From Gillisia sp. UBA3175 (GTDB taxonomy: Bacteria; Bacteroidota; Bacteroidia; Flavobacteriales; Flavobacteriaceae): DNA of 64,000 nucleotides. Below are positions 19,028-29,888 of the stretch, piece by piece (position 1 is the stretch's first letter; every line of letters begins with the position of its first letter). The stretch is taken from NCBI GenBank assembly GCA_002364325.1, contig DEXV01000006.1, positions 103,496 through 167,495 of the forward strand, in the 5' to 3' direction. The notes under the pieces are model-generated. The model was given only the letters and a program-made list of their open reading frames with translations. It ran no database searches and was not told the DNA's origin. The position numbers and the translations under genes were made by a program.

Positions 19028-20191
19028 TTATAATTCGTTTTTCCTCTTTGTTTTATACCATCTTTCAGGAATAACTTGGTTGCATGCCTCAAGATAATCT
19101 TCGTGGCTGCATGGTAATAACGTATGCCGTTTTAATTTAGTATTCGAATTTGAAATAAAAGGTATTTCTATCCACCATCTTCCAGTTCTAGGACTTTTGA
19201 AAAACACCAAAACCTCATCGTCTATTGGCACCTGATATTTAGTAAACTCCTTTTTAGCCGAAATAGTATTCTCGTTAGATCTGTAATTAATACCTTCTAA
19301 GAAATACCAGATCATTTGGGCAATTAGCATATTTCCGGTTTCAGAATACCCAGAAGTATATTCGTAGATCCCAAAGGAGGAAACTTTATCGCTAATCCCA
19401 GCATAACGGGCTAGTGTACAAATCTCCTTCCCATCAAATCCGTTAGGAGAATTGTTGGAAGTGGTATTAATTGCAGATGCATGAACCGCATTTAGATCTA
19501 TACCTACCAAATTAGCATCACGCATTACCGGTTCTATAATCTTTATATTATTGGATACTTCTCCTAAACGAAAAGCATCAAAGAATAATCTTTCCATTAG
19601 TCCTATCTCATCTTGTGAATTGAAGTAAGTTTGGTAGCCAACATTCGAATAATTAAATAAATTATAAGGCTTATTCACCACGATCTTACCTATATAAGAC
19701 TTGTTGCTAATAGGTTTCTCTGCATCTCCAAGATCAAATCGAGCATCAATGTTTACCAAATTCACCATTTGCTCTACAAAATCGTATGCGCGATATTGTG
19801 CATAGATGAGATCTTGACTACCTCCTAAAATTAAGGGTATTATCTTTTTCTTCAATAATTCCTTCACCAAAGTTTGCAATGCGAAATAAGTATCCTCTGC
19901 AGTCTCACCTTTTTGAATGGTTCCAAGATCGGCAATATTAACATACCAGTTCCCAGGAAATAAGCCATAAAATGCTTTTCTAATTCCGTTGAAGTTAAGA
20001 AACTCATCTTCATAATCTTCTGCCAATCTATTTTCCTGAACCGAAAAAATAGCCACTTTAACATCATCCAGATCGGGCATCCCAGATCTTTGCGAATGTA
20101 TTCGAATTTGGCTTCCCAGATTATGAGCTTCCACAGAAACTATTTCTTCTAATAATTCCTGATCTACAGGACTTAAAAATTCAAAATCCAT
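19028..20191 (-). CDS. arginase/formimidoylglutamase-fold protein, metal ligands altered
   Basis: 387 residues from the ATG at 20191, 3 bases after the topA stop. The core is recognisable as the ureohydrolase (arginase/agmatinase/formimidoylglutamase) fold. Compared with the canonical manganese motifs, GGxHS reads GGSQD (123-127), DAHxD reads DARFD (149-153), and SxDxDxxDP reads GIDLNAVHA (about 230-238). Both metal-binding His and one Asp are therefore replaced, so ordinary arginase chemistry looks unlikely (inference). The C-terminal third (about 260-387) has an extra basic segment. Database annotation as formimidoylglutamase is expected but may be misleading. Its position directly before the gld operon suggests a structural or regulatory role, which is unproven. 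Confidence 0.72.
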   Translation of the reverse strand: MDFEFLSPVDQELLEEIVSVEAHNLGSQIRIHSQRSGMPDLDDVKVAIFSVQENRLAEDYEDEFLNFNGIRKAFYGLFPGNWYVNIADLGTIQKGETAEDTYFALQTLVKELLKKKIIPLILGGSQDLIYAQYRAYDFVEQMVNLVNIDARFDLGDAEKPISNKSYIGKIVVNKPYNLFNYSNVGYQTYFNSQDEIGLMERLFFDAFRLGEVSNNIKIIEPVMRDANLVGIDLNAVHASAINTTSNNSPNGFDGKEICTLARYAGISDKVSSFGIYEYTSGYSETGNMLIAQMIWYFLEGINYRSNENTISAKKEFTKYQVPIDDEVLVFFKSPRTGRWWIEIPFISNSNTKLKRHTLLPCSHEDYLEACNQVIPERWYKTKRKNEL

Positions 20192-20194
20192 CAA

Positions 20195-22717
20195 TTATTT
20201 CTTTTTTGGGGCTGGTTTCTTCTTTGCGACTGTCTTTTTAGCTGGAGCTTTTTTCTTTGCCGGTTTCTTTTTCTTCGTGTTCTTCTCCAAGATCTCCTGT
20301 ACCTCTTCCAAGGTCAATTTTGTAGCATCTACAGTTTTTGGCAATTCGATCTTTGTTTTACCTTTAAGTATATTAGATCGTCCCCATCTTGCTTTTTCTA
20401 CACGAATTCCTTCTGTTTCCCAGTTATGAAGGATCTTATCCTTTTCCTTCTGGATTTTATCTTCAATAAGCTCTTCGATGTTAGCATCGGTAAGATTATC
20501 GAAATCGTATTTCTTATTTACGTTAATAAATATATTGTTCCACTTTAAAAAAGGACCAAATCTCCCTACTCCTTTTTGCACAGGTAATTCATTATATATA
20601 TAAATAGGAGCATCTGCCTCTTCTTTTGCTTCAATAAGCTCCATAGCGCGATCCATATCTACACCCATTGGGTCTTCTCCTTTATCTAGAGAAACGAATT
20701 TTTTACCATATTTAACATAAGGCCCAAATCTTCCATTGTTCACTTCTACTGTTTCTCCTTCCCATTCTCCTATTTCCTTCGGAAGTTTAAAAAGATCCAT
20801 TGCCTCTTCATAGGTAATAGAATCTAAGGATTGGTCTGGAGTAAGTCCTGCAAATCTTGGCTTCTCATCATCTTCTACAGATCCTATCTGAACCATTGGT
20901 CCAAATTTCCCTAATCTAACACTTACAGGTTTTCCTGTCTCAGGATCTTCTCCTAAAACGCGTTCTCCTACTTCCCTTTCGGCGTTTGCTGCAACATCTA
21001 AAACTCGAGGATGAAATTCTGAATAGAAACTGCGAAGCATTTCTGTCCATTCCTCATTACCTTCCGCAATATCATCGAAACTTTGCTCAACTTTTGCTGT
21101 GAAATTGTAATCTAAGATATTAGCGAAATGCATAACCAAGAAATCATTCACTACCTGACCAACAGCGGTAGGCACTAGTTTGCCTTTATCGCTTCCAATA
21201 TTTTCTGTTAGTTGCTGTTCACTATACTTATCATTCTTAAGAGTAAGTTGCACATACTTGCGCTCTTGTCCATCTACAGAGCCCTTTTCAACATAATTCC
21301 TATTCTGAATGGTGGAAATTGTTGGTGCATATGTAGAAGGTCTACCAATTCCTAATTCTTCTAATTTCTTAACTAAAGATGCTTCGGTATATCTATAAGG
21401 TGGTCTGGTAAATCTTTCGGTAGCGGATATATAATTATTCTCTAATTTCTCGTTTACCCTTAAAGCAGGAAGCATTCCTTCTTGCTCTTCATCTTCATCA
21501 TCACTTCCTTCTAGATATACCTTTAAGAAACCCTCAAACTTCAATACTTCTCCATTTGCGGTGAAGTTTTTATCATGCTTATCTGCTTCAATCTTCACAT
21601 TTGTGCGCTCCAATTGGGCATCGCTCATTTGGGAAGCGATCGCTCTTTTCCAAATTAGCTCATACAAACGTTCTTGATCTCTATCTGCACTTACTGTATG
21701 ATTTTCGAAAAGTGTTGGACGAATTGCTTCATGAGCTTCTTGTGCTCCTTTAGATTTCCCTTTGAATTGCCTGGTCTTAGAGAATTTCTCTCCATAAGCC
21801 TTTAAGATCTCATCTTTGGCACCTTTTCTAGCATCATCAGATAAATTTACAGAATCTGTTCTCATATAAGTAATATGACCGGCTTCGTATAAACGCTGCG
21901 CCATGGTCATGGTCTTACTTACTGAAAAATAAAGTTTTCGAGATGCTTCTTGCTGAAGCGTAGAAGTTGTAAAAGGTGGAGCCGGTGATTTCTTCGCTGG
22001 TTTAGTAGTAAGATCGGCGATCTTAAAATTGGCCTGCTTATTTTCTAATAAGAATTTCTCTGCCTCTTCCTTAGTGTCAAAATTTTTAGGAAGCTTCGCC
22101 TTAAAGGTTTTTCCTTCCTCTGTTGTAAACTCTGCATCTATTCTATAAGAAGCTTCCGCAATAAATTCATTTATCTCACGCTCTCTCTCTACTATTAATC
22201 GAACCGATACAGATTGCACCCTTCCAGCAGAAAGTCCGCCTTTTACCTTACGCCAAAGCACAGGTGAAAGTTCATATCCTACCAAACGGTCTAAAACTCT
22301 TCTTGCTTGTTGTGCATTAACAAGGTCGTAATTTATCCCACGTGGATTTTCAATAGCTTTTAGAATAGCCGTTTTGGTGATCTCGTGAAAAACAATTCTC
22401 TTCGTTTTATTCTTATCCAAGTTTAGCTCCTCTGCTAAATGCCATGCAATAGCTTCTCCCTCTCGATCCTCATCACTTGCTAACCATACCATTTCGGCAT
22501 TTTTAGCCTGCTTCTTTAATTTGCTAACTATATCCTTTTTGTCCTTGGATACTATATATTTAGGTTTAAAATCTCCCTCCGTATCTACTCCCAATTCTTT
22601 GGTAGGCAGATCTGCAATGTGCCCAAAACTAGACATCACTGTATAATCTTTACCTAAAAATTTTTCGATGGTTTTTGCTTTGGCCGGAGACTCTACAATC
22701 ACTAAATTCTTTGCCAT
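20195..22717 (-). CDS. topA: DNA topoisomerase I
   Basis: 840 residues. Type IA topoisomerase that relaxes negative supercoils. N-terminal Toprim domain: VESPAKAKTIEKFLG (8-22) and SDEDREGEAIAWHL (81-94) with the Mg-binding Asp residues. The catalytic Tyr284 lies in HITYMRTDSVNLS. Instead of Cys-type zinc ribbons the C-terminus has repeated GRFGP modules (RLGKFGPMVQIG, NGRFGPYVKYGKKF, GVGRFGPFLKW) and ends in a Lys/Ala/Pro-rich tail that probably binds DNA. It is divergent from miaB and overlaps nothing; the arginase-fold gene follows after 3 bases, implying co-transcription. Confidence 0.97.
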   Translation of the reverse strand: MAKNLVIVESPAKAKTIEKFLGKDYTVMSSFGHIADLPTKELGVDTEGDFKPKYIVSKDKKDIVSKLKKQAKNAEMVWLASDEDREGEAIAWHLAEELNLDKNKTKRIVFHEITKTAILKAIENPRGINYDLVNAQQARRVLDRLVGYELSPVLWRKVKGGLSAGRVQSVSVRLIVEREREINEFIAEASYRIDAEFTTEEGKTFKAKLPKNFDTKEEAEKFLLENKQANFKIADLTTKPAKKSPAPPFTTSTLQQEASRKLYFSVSKTMTMAQRLYEAGHITYMRTDSVNLSDDARKGAKDEILKAYGEKFSKTRQFKGKSKGAQEAHEAIRPTLFENHTVSADRDQERLYELIWKRAIASQMSDAQLERTNVKIEADKHDKNFTANGEVLKFEGFLKVYLEGSDDEDEEQEGMLPALRVNEKLENNYISATERFTRPPYRYTEASLVKKLEELGIGRPSTYAPTISTIQNRNYVEKGSVDGQERKYVQLTLKNDKYSEQQLTENIGSDKGKLVPTAVGQVVNDFLVMHFANILDYNFTAKVEQSFDDIAEGNEEWTEMLRSFYSEFHPRVLDVAANAEREVGERVLGEDPETGKPVSVRLGKFGPMVQIGSVEDDEKPRFAGLTPDQSLDSITYEEAMDLFKLPKEIGEWEGETVEVNNGRFGPYVKYGKKFVSLDKGEDPMGVDMDRAMELIEAKEEADAPIYIYNELPVQKGVGRFGPFLKWNNIFINVNKKYDFDNLTDANIEELIEDKIQKEKDKILHNWETEGIRVEKARWGRSNILKGKTKIELPKTVDATKLTLEEVQEILEKNTKKKKPAKKKAPAKKTVAKKKPAPKKK

Positions 22718-22736
22718 ATATCTTTTTTTCTAGTTG

Positions 22737-22744
22737 CAAAAGTA
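22737..22744 (-). promoter_or_regulatory. -7 element for topA
   Basis: TACTTTTG on the - strand matches TAnnTTTG and lies 20 bases upstream of the topA start, predicting a short leader. No clear TTG is present at 17-23 bases upstream, so this is a partial match. Confidence 0.4.
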
Positions 22745-22828
22745 GGGCAATTTTTAAATATGCTGTGAAAATCGGGAAAAATCCATTGTATAATACAATA
22801 AATAATAAATAAATTTCACCTCTGTCAC

Positions 22829-22859
22829 TTTGTCATAACCTCACTAAAAGCTATCTTTG
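22829..22859 (+). promoter_or_regulatory. Bacteroidota-type promoter of miaB
   Basis: TTTG (22829-22832), 19-base spacer, TATCTTTG (22852-22859). This is a full match to the consensus, with the predicted transcript start about 27 bases before the miaB ATG. Confidence 0.8.
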
Positions 22860-22892
22860 CAAGCTAAATTGCCCAAAGGGTAAATTTGAGAT

Positions 22893-24338
22893 ATGGAGAA
22901 GATTATAGATGAAAAATTACAGGGTAACGCCCTAATTATAGAGACAAAATCCGAAAATAAAAGAAAGTTATTCATAGAGAGCTATGGTTGCCAGATGAAT
23001 TTTAGCGATAGCGAAATTGTAGCATCCATTCTTTTAAATGAAGGTTTTAATACCACACAAAATCTTGAAGATGCAGATTTGGTTTTAGTGAATACTTGTT
23101 CCATTAGAGATAAAGCAGAACAAACCGTTCGCAAGCGCTTAGAGAAATACAACGCCGTAAAAAGAATTAACCCCAAGATGAAGGTTGGAGTTCTTGGTTG
23201 TATGGCCGAACGTTTAAAAAGTAAGTTTCTGGAAGAAGAAAAGATCGTTGATCTTGTAGTTGGACCAGATGCATATAAAGATCTTCCAAATCTTATAAAG
23301 GAAGTTGACGAAGGAAGAGATGCCGTGAGCGTAATTCTTTCTAAAGATGAAACTTATGGAGATATCTCCCCGGTTCGTTTGCAAAGCAATGGAGTTTCTG
23401 CGCTAGTTTCAATCACAAGAGGTTGTGATAATATGTGTACTTTCTGTGTGGTTCCGTTTACTAGAGGTCGTGAGCGCAGTAGAGATCCGCAAAGTATTTT
23501 GGGAGAAATAAATGATCTGGCCGAAAAAGGCTTTAAGGAGATCACTCTTCTTGGTCAAAACGTTGATAGCTATTTGTGGTATGGCGGCGGACTTAAAAAA
23601 GATTTTAAAAATGCTTCAGAAATAGAAAAAGCTACCGCCACCAATTTTGCAAATTTACTGAGGATGGTTGCTGAAAAACATCCAAAACTCAGAATTCGGT
23701 TTTCTACATCCAATCCACAGGATATGACGATGGATGTTATAGAAATGATGGCGAAATATTCAAATATTTGTAAACATATCCATTTACCGGTACAAAGCGG
23801 AAGCAACGCGGTATTGGAACGCATGAATAGATTGCACACCAGAGAAGAATATTTCTTACTGATAGATAACATAAGAAAGCTGATCCCAGATTGTGCAATC
23901 TCTCAAGATATGATAGCAGGATTTTGCGGGGAGACAGAACAGGACCATCAAGACACATTATCTCTTATGGAATATGTGAAATATGATTTTGGTTATATGT
24001 TCTCTTATTCTGAAAGGCCTGGAACTTTAGGTGCTAAAAAATATGAAGATGATGTTCCTGAAGATGAAAAACAACGAAGACTTGCAGAGATCGTGAAATT
24101 ACAGAGATCACACTCCTTATTAAGAACTCAAGCCTATATTGGAAAAACGGTAGAAGTTTTAATAGAAAGAGAATCTAAAAAATCTGACCAACAATGGAGC
24201 GGAAGAACAACCTATAACGCGGTTGCTGTTTTTAACAAGGAGGATTATAATATTGGAGAATTTGTGAATGTTGAGATAACAGATTGTACTAGCGGAACTT
24301 TAATAGGCTTTCCAGTTGGTTACAGTGGGCACAATTAA
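22893..24338 (+). CDS. miaB: tRNA-2-methylthio-N6-dimethylallyladenosine synthase
   Basis: 481 residues. Radical-SAM methylthiotransferase that adds a methylthio group to isopentenyladenosine 37 in tRNAs. The N-terminal UPF0004 domain has the three cluster ligands Cys33, Cys69 and Cys103 ([23 protein letters not shown]). The radical-SAM cluster motif CxxxCxxC is Cys178-Cys182-Cys185 (GCDNMCTFC). A C-terminal TRAM domain follows ([15 protein letters not shown] onward). It starts a + strand run and is transcribed divergently from topA from its own consensus promoter. Confidence 0.97.
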   Translation: MEKIIDEKLQGNALIIETKSENKRKLFIESYGCQMNFSDSEIVASILLNEGFNTTQNLEDADLVLVNTCSIRDKAEQTVRKRLEKYNAVKRINPKMKVGVLGCMAERLKSKFLEEEKIVDLVVGPDAYKDLPNLIKEVDEGRDAVSVILSKDETYGDISPVRLQSNGVSALVSITRGCDNMCTFCVVPFTRGRERSRDPQSILGEINDLAEKGFKEITLLGQNVDSYLWYGGGLKKDFKNASEIEKATATNFANLLRMVAEKHPKLRIRFSTSNPQDMTMDVIEMMAKYSNICKHIHLPVQSGSNAVLERMNRLHTREEYFLLIDNIRKLIPDCAISQDMIAGFCGETEQDHQDTLSLMEYVKYDFGYMFSYSERPGTLGAKKYEDDVPEDEKQRRLAEIVKLQRSHSLLRTQAYIGKTVEVLIERESKKSDQQWSGRTTYNAVAVFNKEDYNIGEFVNVEITDCTSGTLIGFPVGYSGHN

Positions 24339-24397
24339 TTTAGACGCATTAAATCATTGTAAACCGGCCCAGGCCAAATCGCAATAGGTAAAGATAT

Positions 24398-25651
24398 ATG
24401 GAATCAGTTCAGGCAATAAAACAACGATTTGAAATTATAGGGAACGATCCCAGATTAAATCGTGCGGTAGAAAAAGCGATTCAGGTTGCACCAACAGATA
24501 TCTCTGTTTTGGTAACTGGAGAAAGTGGCGTTGGAAAAGAGAGCATTCCAAAGATCATTCATTCGCTTTCTCACAGGAAACATGGAAAATATATTGCAGT
24601 GAACTGTGGGGCAATTCCAGAAGGGACTATAGATAGTGAATTGTTTGGTCATGAAAAAGGCGCTTTTACAGGTGCTACTCAAACCAGAAATGGCTATTTT
24701 GAAGTAGCTGATGGAGGAACTATATTTTTAGATGAAGTTGGTGAATTACCATTAACCACTCAGGTAAGACTTTTGCGTGTATTAGAAAATGGCGAATTTA
24801 TAAAGGTAGGTTCATCAAAAGTGCAAAAAACAAATGTTAGAATAGTAGCTGCTACTAATTTAAATATGTTCGATGCTATTAAAAAAGAGAAGTTTAGAGA
24901 AGATCTTTATTACAGACTAAGCACTGTAGAGATCAATCTTCCACCGTTAAGAGATAGAAAGGATGATATTCATTTACTTTTTAGAAAATTCTCTGCAGAT
25001 TTTGCCATAAAATATAAGATGCCAACTATTAGGCTGGAAGATGATGCTGTAGAGCTGCTTCAGAAATACCAATGGGGTGGAAACATCAGGCAACTTCGAA
25101 ATGTGGCTGAACAAATTTCGGTCTTAGAACAAGAGCGCAATATTACGGCAGGTAAAATAAAAAGCTACCTTCCCAACATCGGAAGTAACTTGCCCGCGGT
25201 TATTTCAGATAAAAAGAAAGAAAGCGATTTCAGCAATGAAAGAGAGATTCTTTATAAAGTGCTTTTCGACATGAAGAGCGATCTTAATGATCTTAAGAAA
25301 CTTACCATGAAATTGATGGAAAGTGGAAATCTGGAAAATGTAAAGGATGAACACGAAGGGCTTATTCAAAAGATTTATGGTGAAAATGAGGACGATGATG
25401 ATCTAGAGGAACTTAATAATGAAGAGCGAAATATTTTGCAAATTCCACAGAACTCTTCTCAAGAAAAAGAAGATAAATATTACTTTGCTGAAGAAATTGA
25501 AGAAGAAGAAACCCTTTCTTTACAGGATAAGGAGTTAGAACTCATTAAAAAATCTCTAGAAAGACATAGTGGCAAAAGAAAAAGTGCCGCAGAAGAATTA
25601 GGGATAAGCGAGCGTACGCTGTATAGAAAGATCAAACAATATGATCTTTAA
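24398..25651 (+). CDS. sigma-54-dependent transcriptional activator without receiver domain
   Basis: 417 residues. A AAA+ activator of RpoN-dependent transcription: Walker A GESGVGKE (41-48), sigma-54-contact loop GAFTGA (88-93), Walker B GGTIFLDEVGELP (106-118), sensor region VRIVAATN. The protein begins almost directly with the AAA+ core, so there is no response-regulator or GAF domain. After an acidic linker (about 320-375) comes a Fis-type helix-turn-helix (SGKRKSAAEELGISERTLYRKI). Its activity may be controlled by partner proteins or expression level (inference). It is 59 bases after miaB and 48 bases before lptE in a same-strand run, the common Bacteroidota arrangement. Confidence 0.92.
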   Translation: MESVQAIKQRFEIIGNDPRLNRAVEKAIQVAPTDISVLVTGESGVGKESIPKIIHSLSHRKHGKYIAVNCGAIPEGTIDSELFGHEKGAFTGATQTRNGYFEVADGGTIFLDEVGELPLTTQVRLLRVLENGEFIKVGSSKVQKTNVRIVAATNLNMFDAIKKEKFREDLYYRLSTVEINLPPLRDRKDDIHLLFRKFSADFAIKYKMPTIRLEDDAVELLQKYQWGGNIRQLRNVAEQISVLEQERNITAGKIKSYLPNIGSNLPAVISDKKKESDFSNEREILYKVLFDMKSDLNDLKKLTMKLMESGNLENVKDEHEGLIQKIYGENEDDDDLEELNNEERNILQIPQNSSQEKEDKYYFAEEIEEEETLSLQDKELELIKKSLERHSGKRKSAAEELGISERTLYRKIKQYDL

Positions 25652-25699
25652 GAAATAATTCTGAAGTAAAAAAATTAGCATATTAATAGTAGATATTCC

Positions 25700-26203
25700 A
25701 TGAAAAAAATTGGTTTAGTTTTAAGTTGCCTCCTCTTATTCACCACTCAATCTTGTGGGGTTTATTCCTTTACTGGAGCAGATACCGGAGCAGCAACTAC
25801 CTTTCAGGTGGATTATTTTCAGAATACATCAGATATTGTGGAGCCGGGAATAGACAGAGCATTTACGCTACAGCTACAAGATCTTATTCAAGGACAAACC
25901 AATTTAAGTCTAACCAATTCCGGAGGCGATCTTATTTATGAAGGAGAAATAGTAGATTACTACGTGTCTCCAATTACTGCGACAGCGCAAAATACTGCTG
26001 CTCAAAATAGATTAACGATCGCTGTAAATCTGAGGTATTTTAATACCTTGGATCCAGAAAAAGATATGGAAAGACAATTCTCATTCTATTATGATTATCC
26101 TGCAAACGATCAACTTATTGGCGCAACGCTAGATACCGCTTTAGAGGAGATTTACTCCAGAATTACTCAGGACATATTTAATGCAACACTTACAAACTGG
26201 TAA
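25700..26203 (+). CDS. lptE: LPS assembly lipoprotein LptE
   Basis: 167 residues. A lipoprotein signal ends at Cys19 (TTQSCGVYSF). Residues after it contain the LptE-type pattern: FQVDYFQNTSDIVEPGIDRAFTLQLQDLI, a beta-sheet region with NRLTIAVNLRYFNTLDP, and a C-terminal helix (LEEIYSRITQDIFNATLTNW). LptE plugs the LptD barrel and helps deliver lipopolysaccharide to the outer leaflet. Its stop codon overlaps the start of the next gene by one base, so the two are translationally coupled. Confidence 0.85.
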   Translation: MKKIGLVLSCLLLFTTQSCGVYSFTGADTGAATTFQVDYFQNTSDIVEPGIDRAFTLQLQDLIQGQTNLSLTNSGGDLIYEGEIVDYYVSPITATAQNTAAQNRLTIAVNLRYFNTLDPEKDMERQFSFYYDYPANDQLIGATLDTALEEIYSRITQDIFNATLTNW

Positions 26204-27087
26204 TGAACGCTAACGAATTAACATCCTTATTCAATAATTCGGCAGCTATTAAGGATGCTGAAATTGCCTCCTTGGATGGAATTCTCAGTAAATATCCTTT
26301 TTTTCAGGCGGCTAGAGCAACCTATCTTAAAGGACTACACACCTTAGATAGTCCAAGGTATAATTTAGAATTAAAGGTAACCGCAGCTCATACTATAGAC
26401 AGAAGTGTACTTTTCGATTATATCACCTCGGCGAGTTTTATTCAAGATAAAGTTGCTCAACAAATAAAGAATCAAGAAGAAAGTTTAAGGAATATTACTG
26501 TTTTTGAACCTGAAGAAGTTTTTGGTAAGAAAAGTCTTGCCATAAACGAAGCTATAAAAATGAAGCAAACAGAATCGGATCAGGTGATGGACCCATTTCT
26601 TTTTGAAAAACTGAAGGAACAACTTTTATCGCCGGTGTCTGAATCTGAAATTATAGATGAAAATCAATTTTCGGTATTAATTGCAGGAAAACCTTTAGAA
26701 TTCAAAGCGCAGGAATCACATTCGTTTTCAGAATGGTTAAGTTTAACAAAACCTACACCAATAGAAAGAGTAACTCCCATTCAGAAAAAAGCGCCATCTT
26801 CAAAAGCGAGGAACCAAAAATTGATAGATAATTTTATTTCTAAGAGTCCAAAGATAAAACCAAGCACTCCAATTTCCAATTCCAATATTGCGGCAGATAG
26901 AACAGTGCCGCCAGAAGCCTTGATGACAGAGACTTTAGCCAGGGTTTATTTAGAACAGAAAAATTATAAAAAAGCAATACAAGCTTTCAAAATTTTAATT
27001 TTGAAAAATCCCGAAAAAAGTGGTTTCTTTGCAGACCAAATTCGGGCAATTAAGAAATTACAAGAAAATAATACAGAACGAGAATGA
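26203..27087 (+). CDS. TPR-like protein of the lptE-secG run
   Basis: 294 residues, soluble. The N-terminus (NELTSLFNNSAAIKDAEIASLDGILSKYPFFQAARATYLKGLH) and the C-terminus (TETLARVYLEQKNYKKAIQAFKILILKNPEKSGFFADQIRAIKKL) are helical, the latter a single clear tetratricopeptide motif. The middle is polar and low-complexity. Conserved in this position in Bacteroidota; function not known. It overlaps lptE by 1 base and secG by 4 bases (ATGA), which argues for coupled synthesis with envelope-biogenesis proteins. Confidence 0.8.
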   Translation: MNANELTSLFNNSAAIKDAEIASLDGILSKYPFFQAARATYLKGLHTLDSPRYNLELKVTAAHTIDRSVLFDYITSASFIQDKVAQQIKNQEESLRNITVFEPEEVFGKKSLAINEAIKMKQTESDQVMDPFLFEKLKEQLLSPVSESEIIDENQFSVLIAGKPLEFKAQESHSFSEWLSLTKPTPIERVTPIQKKAPSSKARNQKLIDNFISKSPKIKPSTPISNSNIAADRTVPPEALMTETLARVYLEQKNYKKAIQAFKILILKNPEKSGFFADQIRAIKKLQENNTERE

Positions 27088-27431
27088 GTACATTCACTAT
27101 TTTTTTAGCATTGATCATTATTGTAGCATTTTTGCTTATCGTAGTAATTATGGTACAAAATCCTAAAGGTGGCGGACTATCATCTTCTTTTGGAGGTGGT
27201 GGAGGTCAGCAAATTGGTGGGGTAAAGAAAACAGGAGACTTTTTAGATAAAAGTACTTGGACCTTGGCAACTTTAATGTTGGTTTTAATCTTACTATCTA
27301 ACATTACTGTTATGGATGGAAGTGGCATTTCAGAATCTAGAGTTATAGACAATGATGGTACTATTGAAAATACAGTTCCAGAAGCAGCTCAAACTCCAGT
27401 ACAAACTCAGCAAGAAAACGAGCAGGAATAA
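27084..27431 (+). CDS. secG: preprotein translocase subunit SecG
   Basis: 115 residues. Two membrane helices (about 3-24 and 56-76) flank the conserved cytosolic loop VIMVQNPKGGGLSSSFGGGGG, the SecG signature. SecG stabilises SecYE during SecA-driven export. The tail beyond residue 80 is longer and acidic/Gln-rich, as is usual in Bacteroidota. Last gene of the lptE-TPR-secG run, followed by a hairpin terminator (27455-27485). Confidence 0.95.
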   Translation: MSTFTIFLALIIIVAFLLIVVIMVQNPKGGGLSSSFGGGGGQQIGGVKKTGDFLDKSTWTLATLMLVLILLSNITVMDGSGISESRVIDNDGTIENTVPEAAQTPVQTQQENEQE

Positions 27432-27454
27432 ATACTGCTGAATGATTATAATAC

Positions 27455-27485
27455 AATGCCAGCTTGTCATAAGCTGGCATTTTTT
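27455..27485 (+). terminator. terminator after secG
   Basis: AATGCCAGCTT-GTCAT-AAGCTGGCATT is a perfect 11-bp stem followed by TTTT, about 24 bases after the secG stop. Confidence 0.9.
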
Positions 27486-27516
27486 GTTTCAAAATGTCAG
27501 TATATAGCCCGTGGCA

Positions 27517-27524
27517 TAATTTTG
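27517..27524 (+). promoter_or_regulatory. candidate -7 element of groESL
   Basis: TAATTTTG matches TAnnTTTG and lies 52 bases before groES. No TTG occurs at the right distance upstream, and no CIRCE repeat (HrcA operator) is visible between the secG terminator and groES. Heat regulation may therefore act by other means. Confidence 0.45.
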
Positions 27525-27576
27525 GCCATTTAGGCTCTGTACAAAATAAATTAATTAACTAAAATACATTACACAA

Positions 27577-27852
27577 ATGGCTTTAAAAATTAAACCTCTT
27601 TCAGACAGAGTACTTATTGAGCCTGCTGCTGCCGAGACTCAAACAGCATCTGGAATTTACATTCCTGAGACTGCTAAAGAAAAACCACAAAAAGGTAAAG
27701 TAGTAGCAGTTGGAAAAGGAACTAAAAAACATGACATGACCGTGAAGGTTGGGGATGAAGTTCTTTATGGTAAATATTCTGGAACAGAATTAAAATTGGA
27801 AGGGAAAGATTATCTTATCATGCGAGAAGATGATATTCTTGCAATTGTGTAA
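27577..27852 (+). CDS. groES: co-chaperonin GroES
   Basis: 91 residues. Has the family's start [38 protein letters not shown] with the mobile loop around residues 18-32, then VVAVGKGT and the C-terminal [13 protein letters not shown]. Seven copies cap the GroEL chamber during ATP-driven folding. 125 bases upstream of groEL on the same strand. Confidence 0.98.
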   Translation: MALKIKPLSDRVLIEPAAAETQTASGIYIPETAKEKPQKGKVVAVGKGTKKHDMTVKVGDEVLYGKYSGTELKLEGKDYLIMREDDILAIV

Positions 27853-27974
27853 AACCTTACACATTTAAGGTGCGATTACCGTTCCTTTAATTTCAAAAGA
27901 ACACTAGTATATAACTAATATGAATTTTGCAATATGCAGTGCATATGAACCAGGCAGAATTTTAAAAACATTAA

Positions 27975-29615
<1,641 letters not shown>

Positions 29616-29636
29616 TGGCATTGCCACTTTTATTAT

Positions 29637-29672
29637 AAAAAACCCGCTTCAAATTTTGAAGCGGGTTTTTTT
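29637..29672. terminator. bidirectional terminator between groEL and the small membrane gene
   Basis: CCCGCTTCA (29643-29651) pairs with TGAAGCGGG (29657-29665), flanked by A6 and T7 runs, so it can terminate transcription from both strands: groEL (+) and the 45-residue gene (-). Confidence 0.92.
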
Positions 29673-29681
29673 ATTTAATAT

Positions 29682-29819
29682 CTAAAAAGCCGATGATAAG
29701 CTTTCCTTTAATTGATCCCAGTTAGATAAAATCTGACTAACCACTAAGAATACCAAAACGAATACTACAATCATCTTCCAATTCAAGTTCTTGTTGTTTG
29801 GCTCACTCTTATCTTGCAT
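29682..29819 (-). CDS. 45-residue single-pass membrane protein (unlisted small gene)
   Basis: ATG at 29819 to TAG at 29682. The product starts MQDKSEPNNKNLNWK, then a hydrophobic helix MIVVFVLVFLVVSQILSNW (residues 16-34) and a short polar tail DQLKESLSSAF. The layout is a classic small single-pass inner-membrane protein with a polar N-tail. It lies in an otherwise empty 270-base gap, between the clpX terminator (29837-29871) and the shared groEL terminator, so it has a bounded transcription space of its own. No family is recognised. The coding frame fits the gap very well, supporting a real gene. Confidence 0.6.
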   Translation of the reverse strand: MQDKSEPNNKNLNWKMIVVFVLVFLVVSQILSNWDQLKESLSSAF

Positions 29820-29836
29820 AACATATTAAAGATAAC

Positions 29837-29871
29837 AAAAAGCCATCTGTAAATCTTACAAATGGCTTTTT
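29837..29871 (-). terminator. terminator after clpX
   Basis: AAAAAGCCATCTGTAA-ATC-TTACAAATGGCTTTTT pairs over 16 positions with one mismatch. It lies 17 bases after the clpX stop and ends in a T5 run on the - strand. Confidence 0.88.
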
Positions 29872-29888
29872 CGTCTTATCATAAAAAC

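Noticed and set aside
27486..27576. CIRCE-type HrcA operator before groES
   Set aside because: No GCACTC-type inverted repeat is present in the gap; only a TAATTTTG element is seen.
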